A stretch of 41,269 nucleotides of DNA from a bacterium (lineage in GTDB: Bacteria; Zhuqueibacterota; Zhuqueibacteria; Residuimicrobiales; Residuimicrobiaceae). Location: NCBI GenBank assembly GCA_029554865.1, contig JAKPUX010000196.1:1-41269 (forward strand), in the 5' to 3' direction. Below the pieces are notes generated by a model that was not told the DNA's origin, made no database searches, and saw nothing but the letters and a program-made list of their open reading frames with translations. The translations under genes and the position numbers were made by a program. This document shows, piece by piece, positions 8,731 to 16,871 of the stretch. How positions within the stretch are numbered: the stretch's first letter is position 1; each line of letters starts with the position of its first letter.

Positions 8731-10443
8731 CTATTCGGGCAGCCGATAGGGCAGATATTTCGGTTCCCACATGGCATTCATCACCATCTGCAGGAGTTTT
8801 TCATCGTCGGCACGGACGCCGAGGCCGCTGCGGCGCGCCTCCTTCGCCACTGCCAGGGCCACCTGGGCGGAGACGTAGCGGATTTTGTCGATCCGCGGCA
8901 GCATGCGCCCGCCCTTCAGCTCCTCCTCCGAGAGCAGATCGCTCAGGGCCTGGGATGCGGCCATGAACATCTCATTGGTCACCTTGGGGGTGCCGCAAAT
9001 CAGGGCGCCGAGTCCGACGCCCGGAAAGATGTAGAGGTTGTTGCACTGGGAGATGACCTTCTCGGCGCCGTTGACGTTGAGGGGTTTGAAGGGGCTGCCG
9101 GTGGCGATGAGGCAGTGGGGACCGGCGCCGGCGACCGCCTGTTCGGGAGTGCACTCGGCCTTGACGGTAGGATTGGAGAGGGGCATGATCATCGCCTGGG
9201 GATCATTGGCACCCATGGCCTTGAGAACCTCCTCGTTAAAGGCGCCGCTCTGGCCGGTGACGCCGAAGAGCACCGTGGCTTTGGCGTTCCTGATGGTTTC
9301 GAGCAGGGTGATGTGGCTGCGATCGGCCACATGCCAGTTCGCGACAAAGGCGGGATCCTTGGCGAACATCTGCTGCTCATCGCTCATGGGCATGCCCTTG
9401 AGGAGCAGTCCATCCTTGTCGATGCCAAAGATATGGTTGGCCGCCTCCTCGCGGCTCAGCCCCTCCATCATCAGGCCGGTGCAGATCTGGCGGGCGATGC
9501 CGAGGCCCGCCTGTCCCTGCCCGAACATGACAAAGCGCTGATCGCCCAGTTTTTGCTTCTTGATTTTCATCGCCGAGAGCAGCACGGCGGTGGCCACGGA
9601 GCCGGTACCCTGGATGTCATCATTGAAGGAGCAGATGCGTTCCCTGTAGCGCTCGAGCATGCGGAAGGCATTGCCCTTGCCGAAATCCTCCCACTGCAGC
9701 AGGGCATGCGGAAAATGGCGGCGGACGGCGTTGACGAACTGCTCGATGATGGCGTCGTAGGCATCGCCGGTGAGGCGGTTATGACGCCAGCCGATGTACA
9801 GGGGATCGGCGAGCAGACTTTCGTTATTGGTGCCGACGTCGATCTGGATCGGCAGGCAGTAGGCGGGATGGAGCCCGGCGGCGGCGACGTAGAGGCTGAT
9901 CTTGCCGATGGGAATGCCCATGCCGTTGCTGCCGAGGTCGCCCAGTCCGAGAATGCGCTCGCCATCGGTGACCACGATCAGGGAGATGTTGGAGAAGGGG
10001 GCGTTGCGGAAGATGTCATCGACGCGGTGGATGTTGTTGGCGGTGATATAGAGGCCGCGGCGACGGCGGAAGAGGTGGCTGAACTGCTGGCAGGCTTTGC
10101 CAACAGTCGGGGTGTACACTATAGGCAGCATTTCTTCGAGATGATCGAGAATGAGGGAGTAGCAGAGGGTCTCATTCCGGTCGAGCAGGGAGAGCATAAA
10201 GATGTACTTTTCGAGTTCATCCGGCTTGGCGCAAAAGCTTTCATAGGTCTTTTGTTTCTGCAGCGTGAGCGAGGATACCGCCTCGGGCAGCAGGCCGCAG
10301 AGGCCCAGGCTCTGGCGCTCATCCTCGGGAAAAGCGGTTCCCTTGTTATAGATGGGGTGTTCGGTGAGGAGTTCTCCTTGGAAAGGGACTTCTATGTACT
10401 CTTCGCCGCTGAACCGGTCGGTTCGCTTCTCATAGGTCAGCAT
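8731..10443 (-). CDS. maeA: NAD-dependent malic enzyme
   Basis: This 570-aa cytoplasmic enzyme decarboxylates malate to pyruvate with reduction of NAD. All expected motifs are present. VYTPTVGKA holds the catalytic Tyr. ERILGLGDLGSNGMGIPIGK covers the malic signature and the catalytic Lys. QWEDFGKGNAF and FNDDIQGTG supply the metal-binding acids. MFGQGQAGLGIAR forms the Rossmann loop for NAD. The length matches E. coli MaeA-type large subunits (about 565 aa) rather than the short or phosphotransacetylase-fused MaeB form. The start at 10443 follows GGGAGAGG. It is monocistronic, with a near-consensus promoter upstream that contains a small dyad (10500-10522), so transcriptional control is likely. 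NAD versus NADP preference is inferred from the subfamily. Confidence 0.95.
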   Translation of the reverse strand: MLTYEKRTDRFSGEEYIEVPFQGELLTEHPIYNKGTAFPEDERQSLGLCGLLPEAVSSLTLQKQKTYESFCAKPDELEKYIFMLSLLDRNETLCYSLILDHLEEMLPIVYTPTVGKACQQFSHLFRRRRGLYITANNIHRVDDIFRNAPFSNISLIVVTDGERILGLGDLGSNGMGIPIGKISLYVAAAGLHPAYCLPIQIDVGTNNESLLADPLYIGWRHNRLTGDAYDAIIEQFVNAVRRHFPHALLQWEDFGKGNAFRMLERYRERICSFNDDIQGTGSVATAVLLSAMKIKKQKLGDQRFVMFGQGQAGLGIARQICTGLMMEGLSREEAANHIFGIDKDGLLLKGMPMSDEQQMFAKDPAFVANWHVADRSHITLLETIRNAKATVLFGVTGQSGAFNEEVLKAMGANDPQAMIMPLSNPTVKAECTPEQAVAGAGPHCLIATGSPFKPLNVNGAEKVISQCNNLYIFPGVGLGALICGTPKVTNEMFMAASQALSDLLSEEELKGGRMLPRIDKIRYVSAQVALAVAKEARRSGLGVRADDEKLLQMVMNAMWEPKYLPYRLPE

Positions 10444-10498
10444 AGCCTCTCCCTTCGATATGGATAAAATTCATACTGGGCTTTGGTGTACCCTCTAC

Positions 10499-10527
10499 AA
10501 GATAGCAAATCCAATTCTATCTGTCAA
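10499..10527 (-). promoter_or_regulatory. Malic enzyme promoter with overlapping dyad
   Basis: On the minus strand it reads TTGACA, 17-bp spacer, TATCTT. An inverted repeat AGATAG-11-CTATCT (10500-10522) covers the spacer and -10, where a repressor could block RNA polymerase. Confidence 0.7.
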
Positions 10528-10624
10528 GCTGAACCTGCACCAGAGAGGGAATTATCTCCTTGCCGGTTTGATGATCATTGTTTAACTTGCTGAATGGGGA
10601 TTGCATTGTGTGAGGAAGAAAGCG

Positions 10625-11563
10625 ATGACCGCGACCATTCTGCGCCTGATGCGGGTTGAAGATCTGCCGGGGGTGAACGCCCTGCTGATCCGGGCCTTTT
10701 CGACCGCGCGTCGGGATGAGGGCTTTAGCTGTCCGGCGCTGGCGCTTTGCCGCATGGAATTTTTACGCTTTTATCAGCAGGATACCCCCGGGAGCTGCTG
10801 GGTGGCAGAGGCAGAGGGGAGGCTCTGCGGTGTGGTCTTTGGGCATGGCTGGGGGCGGGCAGGCTGGATCGGCCCCCTGGCGGTATCTCCGGAGTGTCAG
10901 AAAAGGGGCCTGGGCCGGGCGTTGCTGGAACGCTGCACGGATGAGCTGCGCGGGCTGGGTTGCAGGCTGGTCGGTCTGGAGACGGATCCCGCAAGCCTCA
11001 ACAATCTCGCCTTCTACAGCGTACTCGGCTGCACCCCCGGGCCCCTTCTGGTCGATCTGGTGCATGAGATCGAACCGGGCTGGGTGGTGGAGACCGAGCC
11101 GCTTCTCATCAGCTATGGCCAGGAACCTGCTCCCTTTGAAAGCCATCTGCCGGCCTTTCTGGAGGCCAATGGGGTCGAAGCGGATTATCTGCACCTCGCC
11201 CGGCTGCTGCAGCAGCATCGTTTCGGGGAGTCCTGGCTGGAGATGGAAGGGGATCAAGTGCGCCTGTTCGCTGCGTTGCAGATAATTCCGGTTTCAGTGC
11301 AGGAGAGGGCAGGGGTGGGGCGGATCATGGCGGTGGTGGGACCCGGCGGGACCGGGGCTGACAGGCTGGAAGCATTTATACACTCGGCCGCCGCCAGGTC
11401 AGGCTGCTCCCATGTGGTGGTTCGCCTCTCCACCTGGCAGATGGGACTCCTTGCCGCCCTGCTGCGTCGGGGCTGGCGCCTGATCAACTCCCATCTGCGC
11501 TTTTACATCACCGGCGGCGAAAAGCGCGGGAATGGGGGAATGCATCTCAATAAGTGGGATTAG
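10625..11563 (+). CDS. GNAT acetyltransferase, probably a double-domain protein
   Basis: This 312-aa soluble protein has a clear GNAT domain in residues about 5-150. VSPECQKRGLGRALLERC is the acetyl-CoA pyrophosphate-binding motif A (Q/RxxGxG), and ETDPASLNNLAFYSVLGC is the motif B region. The second half (about 190-305) has the same order of strands and helices, ending in a RRGWRLINSHLRFYI stretch, and looks like a degenerate second GNAT domain without a clear CoA motif. The ATG at 10625 is preferred over a TTG at 10601 because GAGGAAG lies just upstream. It is separated from thioredoxin by 95 bp and is probably a single-gene unit. The acetyl acceptor cannot be predicted. Confidence 0.82.
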   Translation: MTATILRLMRVEDLPGVNALLIRAFSTARRDEGFSCPALALCRMEFLRFYQQDTPGSCWVAEAEGRLCGVVFGHGWGRAGWIGPLAVSPECQKRGLGRALLERCTDELRGLGCRLVGLETDPASLNNLAFYSVLGCTPGPLLVDLVHEIEPGWVVETEPLLISYGQEPAPFESHLPAFLEANGVEADYLHLARLLQQHRFGESWLEMEGDQVRLFAALQIIPVSVQERAGVGRIMAVVGPGGTGADRLEAFIHSAAARSGCSHVVVRLSTWQMGLLAALLRRGWRLINSHLRFYITGGEKRGNGGMHLNKWD

Positions 11564-11658
11564 CCCCCTTTTCAGCACAGTTTTCTGTTGCATAAAACGT
11601 CAATTCTTCTTAATTTGGCAGGCTATGAGTACAGGTTATTACCAAACAGGGAGAAGAG

Positions 11659-11982
11659 ATGGGAAATGCCATTGAGGTGACAGACGCGACCTTCGCAAAA
11701 GAGGTACTGGAATCCAGTGTGCCTGTGCTGGTCGATTTCTGGGCGGTATGGTGCGGACCCTGTAAAATGATCGCACCGGTGGTGGAGGAGGTGGCTGCGG
11801 CCAAGGCGGGAAAAATGAAGGCCGGCAAGATTGATGTGGATAAAAATCATCAAGTTGCGACCAGATATGGCATTCGCAGCATTCCCACCCTGCTGCTCTT
11901 CAAGAACGGGCAGGTGGTGGAGCAGATCGTCGGGGCGGTTTCGAAAGCGGCGCTTTTGAGCAAACTCGAACCCCATCTCTAA
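11659..11982 (+). CDS. trxA: Thioredoxin
   Basis: This 107-aa protein is a standard single-domain thioredoxin. The redox-active WCGPCK motif has cysteines at 32 and 35, followed by the usual buried-Asp and cis-Pro region ([13 protein letters not shown]). It reduces protein disulfides in the cytoplasm and is itself recycled by thioredoxin reductase. There is no signal peptide. The start follows AGGGAGAAGAG. It is the first gene of a tight cluster: mannose-1-phosphate guanylyltransferase starts two bases after its stop. The length and motif are typical of TrxA. Confidence 0.95.
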   Translation: MGNAIEVTDATFAKEVLESSVPVLVDFWAVWCGPCKMIAPVVEEVAAAKAGKMKAGKIDVDKNHQVATRYGIRSIPTLLLFKNGQVVEQIVGAVSKAALLSKLEPHL

Positions 11983-11983
11983 A

Positions 11984-13072
11984 ATGCGCGTTATGGAAAA
12001 TACCTATGCACTCATCATGGCCGGAGGTGTGGGAGCCCGCTTCTGGCCAAAGAGTCGCAAGTCCCTGCCCAAGCAGTATCTCACCCTGGTGGGCAAGGAG
12101 ACTCTGATTCAGGCGGTCAGCCGCCGGCTGCAGGTGATCATCCCGGTCGACAGAATTTATGTCGTCTCCACCAAGAATCAGATTCCTCTTATCCACGCGC
12201 AGATGCCCTGGCTCCCCCCCTCACAGCTGGTCATTGAACCCTTCGGCAAGAACACCGCCCCTTGCATCGGGTTGGCGGCCCTTCATCTGATACGGCACGA
12301 TCCGGAGGCCGTGATGATGGTTCTGCCCTCCGACCATCTCATCACGGATACGGAAAAGTTTGCCCAGATCCTCCGCGAGGCGGTCGATCTGGTCAAGGGC
12401 AATCCTGAGGCCCTGGCCACCATCGGCATCGAGCCGACCTATCCGGCGACGGGGTATGGCTATATCCAGCGCGGTGCCGCGCTCGACCTGCCCTCCGGCA
12501 AGGCCTTCCGGGTTCGGGCTTTCGCCGAAAAACCTACCCATGAGGTGGCCGAGCAGTTTTTTTCGACCGGTGAGTTCCTCTGGAACAGCGGCATCTTTAT
12601 CTGGCGGGCGGCTACCATTCTCCACCTCATTGAGGATTTGATGCCCGATCTGGCGGCCGGCCTGCGGGAGATCGATCAGGCCATTGGCACCCCGAAGGAG
12701 GCGGAGATCACCGAGCGGGTCTACAAACAGATCCACAGCGACTCGATCGATTATGGCATCATGGAACACGCCAGCAACGTCATGGTGCTCGAAGGCAATT
12801 TTGGCTGGAGTGACGTCGGCAGCTGGCAGGAGGTCTACAAGATCTCCCCTCACGACGAGAACGGCAACATCCTGGTCAATGACCCGATTGTCAAGGAGTG
12901 CCGGAACTGTTATATCGAAGCGGGCGGGCGTGTGGTCGCCGTGATTGGCGCCGAGGATCTCATTGTGGTTGACACCCCCGATGCACTGCTGATCTGCAAG
13001 CAGGACCAATCGCAGGAAGTAAAATGGGTCGTGGAAAAGCTCAAACACAGCAGCCAGCAAAAAGTGCTTTGA
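11984..13072 (+). CDS. manC: Mannose-1-phosphate guanylyltransferase
   Basis: This 362-aa enzyme makes GDP-mannose from mannose-1-phosphate and GTP, feeding surface polysaccharide and glycoconjugate synthesis. The N-terminal nucleotidyltransferase signature is clear (IMAGGVGARFWPKSRKSLPKQYL), followed by the conserved VLPSDHLI, IGIEPTYPATGYGYI, and WNSGIFIW segments and the FGWSDVGSW motif. It lacks the C-terminal isomerase domain of bifunctional ManC/AlgA, so it is monofunctional (about 350 aa, as in this subfamily). Two starts are possible, the ATG at 11984 or at 11993. It sits between trxA (1-base gap) and an unknown small gene, within an operon that also carries a PTS EIIA. The enzyme call is firm. 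Confidence 0.94.
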   Translation: MRVMENTYALIMAGGVGARFWPKSRKSLPKQYLTLVGKETLIQAVSRRLQVIIPVDRIYVVSTKNQIPLIHAQMPWLPPSQLVIEPFGKNTAPCIGLAALHLIRHDPEAVMMVLPSDHLITDTEKFAQILREAVDLVKGNPEALATIGIEPTYPATGYGYIQRGAALDLPSGKAFRVRAFAEKPTHEVAEQFFSTGEFLWNSGIFIWRAATILHLIEDLMPDLAAGLREIDQAIGTPKEAEITERVYKQIHSDSIDYGIMEHASNVMVLEGNFGWSDVGSWQEVYKISPHDENGNILVNDPIVKECRNCYIEAGGRVVAVIGAEDLIVVDTPDALLICKQDQSQEVKWVVEKLKHSSQQKVL

Positions 13073-13074
13073 AC

Positions 13075-13362
13075 ATGAGCCAGGAGGAGACCCTCCTCGC
13101 CCTGGAAACGCTGGCGAAAACCCTCGCTGTCGAGGTGCGCTATGAAAAAGGCGATTTCAACGGCGGATTGTGCCGGATTGACGACCGCCCCATCCTGCTG
13201 GTGCAGAAAACTGATCCGCTCCATCGCAAGATCCATGTTCTGGCGCGTGAACTGGGGGCAATGAATCTTGATCATATCTTTGTGATGCCGGCGCTGCGTG
13301 CCCTCATCGAAGAAGAGGCCGCTTCTGTCCAGCCTCAGGCGGAGGCCGCCCCGGGTAAATGA
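13075..13362 (+). CDS. Small protein of unknown function
   Basis: This 95-aa soluble protein begins two bases after the manC stop. The predicted product is a compact alpha/beta domain containing GGLCRIDDRPILLVQK and LARELGAMNLDHIFVMPALRALIEEE; the tail is Ala/Pro-rich and probably flexible. An alternative ATG at 13024, within manC, has AGGAAG at good spacing and would add 17 residues that derive from out-of-frame manC sequence, so I prefer 13075 as the conserved start. It lies between manC and the PTS EIIA gene on the same strand. I do not recognise the family and assign no function. Confidence 0.65.
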   Translation: MSQEETLLALETLAKTLAVEVRYEKGDFNGGLCRIDDRPILLVQKTDPLHRKIHVLARELGAMNLDHIFVMPALRALIEEEAASVQPQAEAAPGK

Positions 13363-13436
13363 CCGGGGCGCACCCCACCGGTTCAGATATGCATCCTGTC
13401 GGTTTTTAAGGGCCCTAACCTCCATGGAGGGATGAT

Positions 13437-13898
13437 ATGCACAGATCCGAATTGGCCAAGTACTTCAAGGACAACCTCTTCGTGGCCAGCCTGCAAGCGG
13501 CGAAAAAAGAGGTGGCTATTGCCGAGCTGCTCGACACCTTTGTCCGGGAAAAATACATCCGCAACCGCGACATTGTCCTGGAAATGCTCCACCAGCGTGA
13601 AACCCTTGGCAGTACCGGCATCGGCAAGGGCGTGGCCATACCCCACGGCAGGACCACGGCTGCAGCGGATGTCCTCATTGCCTTTGGCAAGTCGGATCAG
13701 GGCATCGACTTTGATGCCATCGACGGCAAGCCCGTACATCTCTTTTTTATGGTGATCGCGCCGCCCAATGAGGAGGGGAACGTCTACCTGCCCATTCTCG
13801 GCTCCCTGGTCACCATCCTCAACGAAAAGGCCAATCGCGACAAGCTGATGAAGGTCGAGACCTTTCAGGATTTTATCGCCATTATTACAGGAGAGTGA
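13437..13898 (+). CDS. ptsN: PTS EIIA protein, fructose/nitrogen type
   Basis: This 153-aa protein matches the EIIA type-2 domain family (EIIA-Fru/EIIA-Ntr). The motif GIGKGVAIPHGRT places the phosphorylated His at 70. The fold continues with VHLFFMVIAPP and HL-type core strands. It has no EIIB or EIIC domain, and no sugar permease lies nearby. It therefore more likely acts as a regulatory phosphocarrier, as PtsN does, than in sugar import. GGAGGGATGAT upstream supports the start. It is in the same orientation as manC and the zinc-ribbon gene, with 3 bp to the latter. The ptsN label is by similarity of domain architecture and length. Confidence 0.8.
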   Translation: MHRSELAKYFKDNLFVASLQAAKKEVAIAELLDTFVREKYIRNRDIVLEMLHQRETLGSTGIGKGVAIPHGRTTAAADVLIAFGKSDQGIDFDAIDGKPVHLFFMVIAPPNEEGNVYLPILGSLVTILNEKANRDKLMKVETFQDFIAIITGE

Positions 13899-13901
13899 TC
13901 G

Positions 13902-14237
13902 ATGATCAAAAAAGATCTGGAACTCCTGGTTTCCCTCCAGGATATCGACCTGATGATTGAAGAAGTCGGCGATGTGGAAAAGCTGGGCTTTTCAGTCACC
14001 GGGTATACGGAGCTTAAAAAGGCGCGGGAGGAACTTTCGGCCAGCATCAGCAAACCCCTGCTCTTCCGTTATGAACGCCTGCGCGGCAAGCTCAAGAGGG
14101 CGATTGTGCCGGTCAAGAATGATATTTGCCTCGGCTGTTTCCTGCGCCAGCCCACCTCCATTGGGGTCAAGGGACGCGAGGATGAGCAGATTTTCACCTG
14201 CGAGAACTGCGGACGCATGCTCTACTGGCTGGATTGA
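13902..14237 (+). CDS. Short zinc-ribbon protein (DUF164/C4-type like)
   Basis: This 111-aa protein has a helical N-terminus (residues 1-60, from LELLVSLQDIDLMIEEV to the KKAREELSAS segment) and a C-terminal zinc ribbon. The metal ligands are C-x2-C (CLGCF, near 81-84) and C-x2-C (CENC, near 103-106). The family usually has a coiled-coil region of well over 150 residues before the ribbon, so this member is a shortened form. Such proteins are thought to bind nucleic acid or proteins, but no precise role is established. The start (ATG at 13902) lies 3 bp after the PTS gene, so it is the last gene of the trxA-to-here operon, which then ends at the terminator at 14288-14315. Confidence 0.72.
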   Translation: MIKKDLELLVSLQDIDLMIEEVGDVEKLGFSVTGYTELKKAREELSASISKPLLFRYERLRGKLKRAIVPVKNDICLGCFLRQPTSIGVKGREDEQIFTCENCGRMLYWLD

Positions 14238-14287
14238 ATGCCGTATGTCCGCTCCCACTGCCGGAGCGTCTGCGGATGGAAAAGCAA

Positions 14288-14315
14288 AGGCCACTCTCAG
14301 AGTGGCCTTTTTTTC
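14288..14315 (+). terminator. Intrinsic terminator of the trxA operon
   Basis: A 10-bp stem (AAGGCCACTC with its complement) closes a three-base loop and is followed by five or more T. It lies between two convergent units and ends the plus-strand operon. The opposite strand lacks a good T tract directly after the stem. Confidence 0.85.
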
Positions 14316-14342
14316 TGCAACAGTTGTACGCTGCCGCTGCGC

Positions 14343-15551
14343 TTAGATGATCCCCAACTTCTTGCCCACCTTGCCGCAGATCTCGAGCACCTTGTCCAGT
14401 TCTTCATCCGTATGGGTGGCCATATAGCTGGTGCGGATGAGGGAGTGGCCGGGCGGCACCGCCGGGCTGATGACGGGATTGGAGAATATGCCCGCCTCAT
14501 AAAGGGCTTTCCAGAAGTTGAAGGTATTTTCGTCGTCGCCGATGAGGAGTGGGATGACCGGGGTCTGGCTTACGCCGGTATTAAAGCCGAGCTGCTGGTA
14601 GCCTTGTTTCATTTTGTGAACATTTTTCCAGAGCCGTTCGCGGCGTTCGGGCTCGCTGATGAGGATATCCAGCGCGGCGATCACCGCGGCGACAGCGGCG
14701 GGCGGCGGGCTGGCCTGGAAGATCAGGGCGCGGGCTGTGTGCTTGATATAGTGAACGACCTCCTCCGGTCCCCCGATAAAGCCGCCGATCGAGGCGAAGG
14801 ATTTACTGAAGGTGCCCATAACCAGATCGACCTCCTCCTCGAGGCCGAAATGTTCCGCGGTGCCGCGGCCGTGGGCGCCCAGCACCCCGAGGGAGTGGGC
14901 ATCATCGATCATGATGCGCGCCCCGTGCTTTTTGGCCACCTTGACCATGTTGGGCAGATCGACGATGTCGCCGCCCATGCTGAAGACTCCATCGCTGACG
15001 ACCAGCGCGCCGTGATTCTTTTTGTTGTTGGTGAGGACACGGTCGAGATCGGCCATGTCGTTGTGGCGGTACTTGTAGGCCTGGCCGAAGGCGAGGCGTG
15101 TGCCGTCGACGATGCTGGCGTGGTTTTCGGCGTCGCCGACCACCAGGTCCTTGCGCCCGACCAGGGATGCGATGGTGCCCTGATTGGTGGTGAAGCCGGT
15201 GGAGAAAATCAGCACCGCCTCTTTCTTCATGAAATCAGCGAGGCGGGCCTCCAGCTCCTCATGCAGGGCGAGGGTGCCGTTGAGGAAGCGCGAACCGGTG
15301 CAGCCCGATCCAAAGCGATCGATGGCGGCCATGGAGGCGGCTTTGACGCGCGGATCCTGGGTGAGTCCCAGGTAGTTATTGGAACCGATCATGATCAGCC
15401 GGTGGCCCTTGATCATCACCTCGGTATCGGCGCCGGAATCAATCGCCTTGAAATAGGGATACCACCCCTGTTCCATAGCCTCGCGGGCGCGGGCCGAAAC
15501 CGTGGCGGATTTGCATTTATCGAACAGGTCTGCCAATGAGGGTGCCTCCAT
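14343..15551 (-). CDS. spt: Serine palmitoyltransferase-like PLP enzyme (alpha-oxoamine synthase)
   Basis: This 402-aa PLP enzyme belongs to the alpha-oxoamine synthase family. Key residues are visible: His144 (DAENHASIVDG), Asp216 and His219 (MIDDAHSLGVLG) and the Schiff-base Lys250 (GTFSKSFASIGGF). The stretches HTARALIFQASPPPA and FSNPVISPAVPPGHSLIRTS are closest, from memory, to Bacteroidetes serine palmitoyltransferases. That enzyme condenses serine with palmitoyl-CoA to 3-ketodihydrosphingosine. The alternatives are 2-amino-3-ketobutyrate CoA ligase (kbl) or 8-amino-7-oxononanoate synthase (bioF), but no biotin or threonine genes lie nearby. The ATG at 15551 has no good ribosome site; a TTG at 15536 after GGAGG is another possible start. 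Divergently adjacent is an extended SDR that could do the next step. Confidence 0.82.
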   Translation of the reverse strand: MEAPSLADLFDKCKSATVSARAREAMEQGWYPYFKAIDSGADTEVMIKGHRLIMIGSNNYLGLTQDPRVKAASMAAIDRFGSGCTGSRFLNGTLALHEELEARLADFMKKEAVLIFSTGFTTNQGTIASLVGRKDLVVGDAENHASIVDGTRLAFGQAYKYRHNDMADLDRVLTNNKKNHGALVVSDGVFSMGGDIVDLPNMVKVAKKHGARIMIDDAHSLGVLGAHGRGTAEHFGLEEEVDLVMGTFSKSFASIGGFIGGPEEVVHYIKHTARALIFQASPPPAAVAAVIAALDILISEPERRERLWKNVHKMKQGYQQLGFNTGVSQTPVIPLLIGDDENTFNFWKALYEAGIFSNPVISPAVPPGHSLIRTSYMATHTDEELDKVLEICGKVGKKLGII

Positions 15552-15691
15552 ACTAAAACTGAAACGCCCTGGGCCCGTTGCCGGGTCTTGAACTATATTC
15601 CTGGTGATGGTAATGATCGAAAGGTGGGGCTATGGCCCGCAGTCATGTAGAAATGATGTTCGGTTGCCAAACCGGGTGATGTTTCGGTTAA

Positions 15692-15720
15692 AATATAGCC
15701 AATGCCCGGCTCAAAGTCAA
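15692..15720 (-). promoter_or_regulatory. Sigma70-type promoter of the serine palmitoyltransferase-like gene
   Basis: On the minus strand it reads TTGACT, 17-bp spacer, TATATT. The leader to the start codon would be about 135 nt and holds two short hairpins (CGGTT-TGGC-AACCG and GGGC-CATA-GCCC). The whole 324-bp divergent gap 15552-15875 contains only this promoter, its leader and the opposite promoter. Confidence 0.65.
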
Positions 15721-15818
15721 GTTTAAACTCCTTTTAATACGAGGTCCTGCTGCGCGGAACGGATTAATGGCTCGGAGAGCCGTTTCCCGCTCGAGACGGA
15801 GCTGTGGTCTGCTTTTAC

Positions 15819-15847
15819 TTGAAATTGGCGCGCGAATGATGTAATTT
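15819..15847 (+). promoter_or_regulatory. Sigma70-type promoter of the extended SDR gene
   Basis: TTGAAA, a 17-bp spacer and TAATTT. The predicted transcript would have a leader of about 20 nt before the ATG at 15876. It points away from the serine palmitoyltransferase promoter in the shared divergent region. Confidence 0.55.
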
Positions 15848-15875
15848 GTGCCTGATAAATAGGGCGGAAAAAGCG

Positions 15876-16856
15876 ATGAAGGTTCTGGTCACAGGAAGCA
15901 ATGGTTTTATCGGCAGCACCCTGGTGGAGCGCCTGCTCCGTGAGGGCCACAGTGTGCGCTGCCTGGTGCGCCGGAGCAGCAATCTGACCTGGCTGAACGA
16001 TCTGCCGGTGGAATATGTCTTTGCTGATCTGAATAATGCCGGCGAGCTGGGCGGCATGGTTGCGGATGTGGAGCGCCTCTATCATCTTGCCGGGGTCACC
16101 AAGGCACGCGATGAGGCCGGCTACCTCAGAGGCAACTATGAGGCGACCCTGCAGCTGCTGGCGGCGTGCAGGGATTCAGGGAGGAGGGATCTGCGCTTCA
16201 TTTATGTCTCCAGCCAGGCGGCTGCCGGTCCCAGTGCAGCCGGCCGGGCCCTGAACGAGGAGGATCCCCCGCGGCCGATCTCCGTCTACGGCCGGGCCAA
16301 GCTCCGCGCTGAAGAGGCGGTACAGGAGTATGCCCGGGAGGGCTTTGCGACCATCGTGCGCCCGCCCTCGGTCTACGGAGCGCGCGACCGCGATATCTAT
16401 GTCTATTTCAAGTCCGTCGCCCGGGGACTTTTGCTTCTTCTTGGGGACGGCAGGATGAAGATCAGTCTGATCCATGTTGATGACCTGGTGGAGGGGATAC
16501 TCCTCGCCGGTGAGTCCGAGCGGGCGCGAGGCCGGATCTATTTTCTCAGCTCCGACGAAGCCAGCGATTGGCGTGCCATCGGCTCGATCATCGCCTCGGC
16601 CATGCAGAAAAAGCCCCTGGTGGTGCATGTGCCGGTCGGTCTGCTCAAGCCGGTCGCCTGGATGAGCCAGTTGGGCAGCAAGATCACCGGGGTGCCTGCC
16701 CTGCTCAATCCCGACAAGGTGGCGGAGATGCTTCAGCCGGGCTGGGTCTGCAGCAACGCCCGCGCCCGTGCGGAACTGGGCTTCAGGCCGCGCATCAGCC
16801 TTGAGGAGGGGATGACGGCGACCGCTGCATGGTACAAAGAGATGGGCTGGCTGTAG
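15876..16856 (+). CDS. NAD(P)-dependent epimerase/dehydratase-like extended SDR (possible 3-ketosphinganine reductase)
   Basis: This 326-aa protein is an extended short-chain dehydrogenase. The N-terminal VLVTGSNGFIGSTL is the TGxxGxxG Rossmann motif. YHLAG follows. Ser in the VSSQAAAG region and YGRAK (YxxxK) give the catalytic Ser, Tyr and Lys. The C-terminal half has the usual substrate domain (IHVDDLVEGI, then LNPDKVAEMLQPGW). The ATG at 15876 has AGGGCGG-type spacing and a promoter upstream. Bacterial ketosphinganine reductases (CerR) belong to this extended class, and the gene lies divergently next to the Spt-like enzyme, so reduction of 3-ketosphinganine is a reasonable guess. A sugar-nucleotide epimerase or other dehydrogenase cannot be excluded. 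Confidence 0.8.
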   Translation: MKVLVTGSNGFIGSTLVERLLREGHSVRCLVRRSSNLTWLNDLPVEYVFADLNNAGELGGMVADVERLYHLAGVTKARDEAGYLRGNYEATLQLLAACRDSGRRDLRFIYVSSQAAAGPSAAGRALNEEDPPRPISVYGRAKLRAEEAVQEYAREGFATIVRPPSVYGARDRDIYVYFKSVARGLLLLLGDGRMKISLIHVDDLVEGILLAGESERARGRIYFLSSDEASDWRAIGSIIASAMQKKPLVVHVPVGLLKPVAWMSQLGSKITGVPALLNPDKVAEMLQPGWVCSNARARAELGFRPRISLEEGMTATAAWYKEMGWL

Positions 16857-16871
16857 GAAGGGTGGAGGCGG

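Noticed and set aside
9115..10467. Long plus-strand open frame (450 codons) antisense to malic enzyme
   Set aside because: It is a GC-rich shadow of a well-supported maeA, has no ribosome site and no recognisable domain.
14238..15539. Long plus-strand open frame over the serine palmitoyltransferase-like gene
   Set aside because: Mirror of a conserved enzyme with intact active-site motifs; overlaps the terminator.
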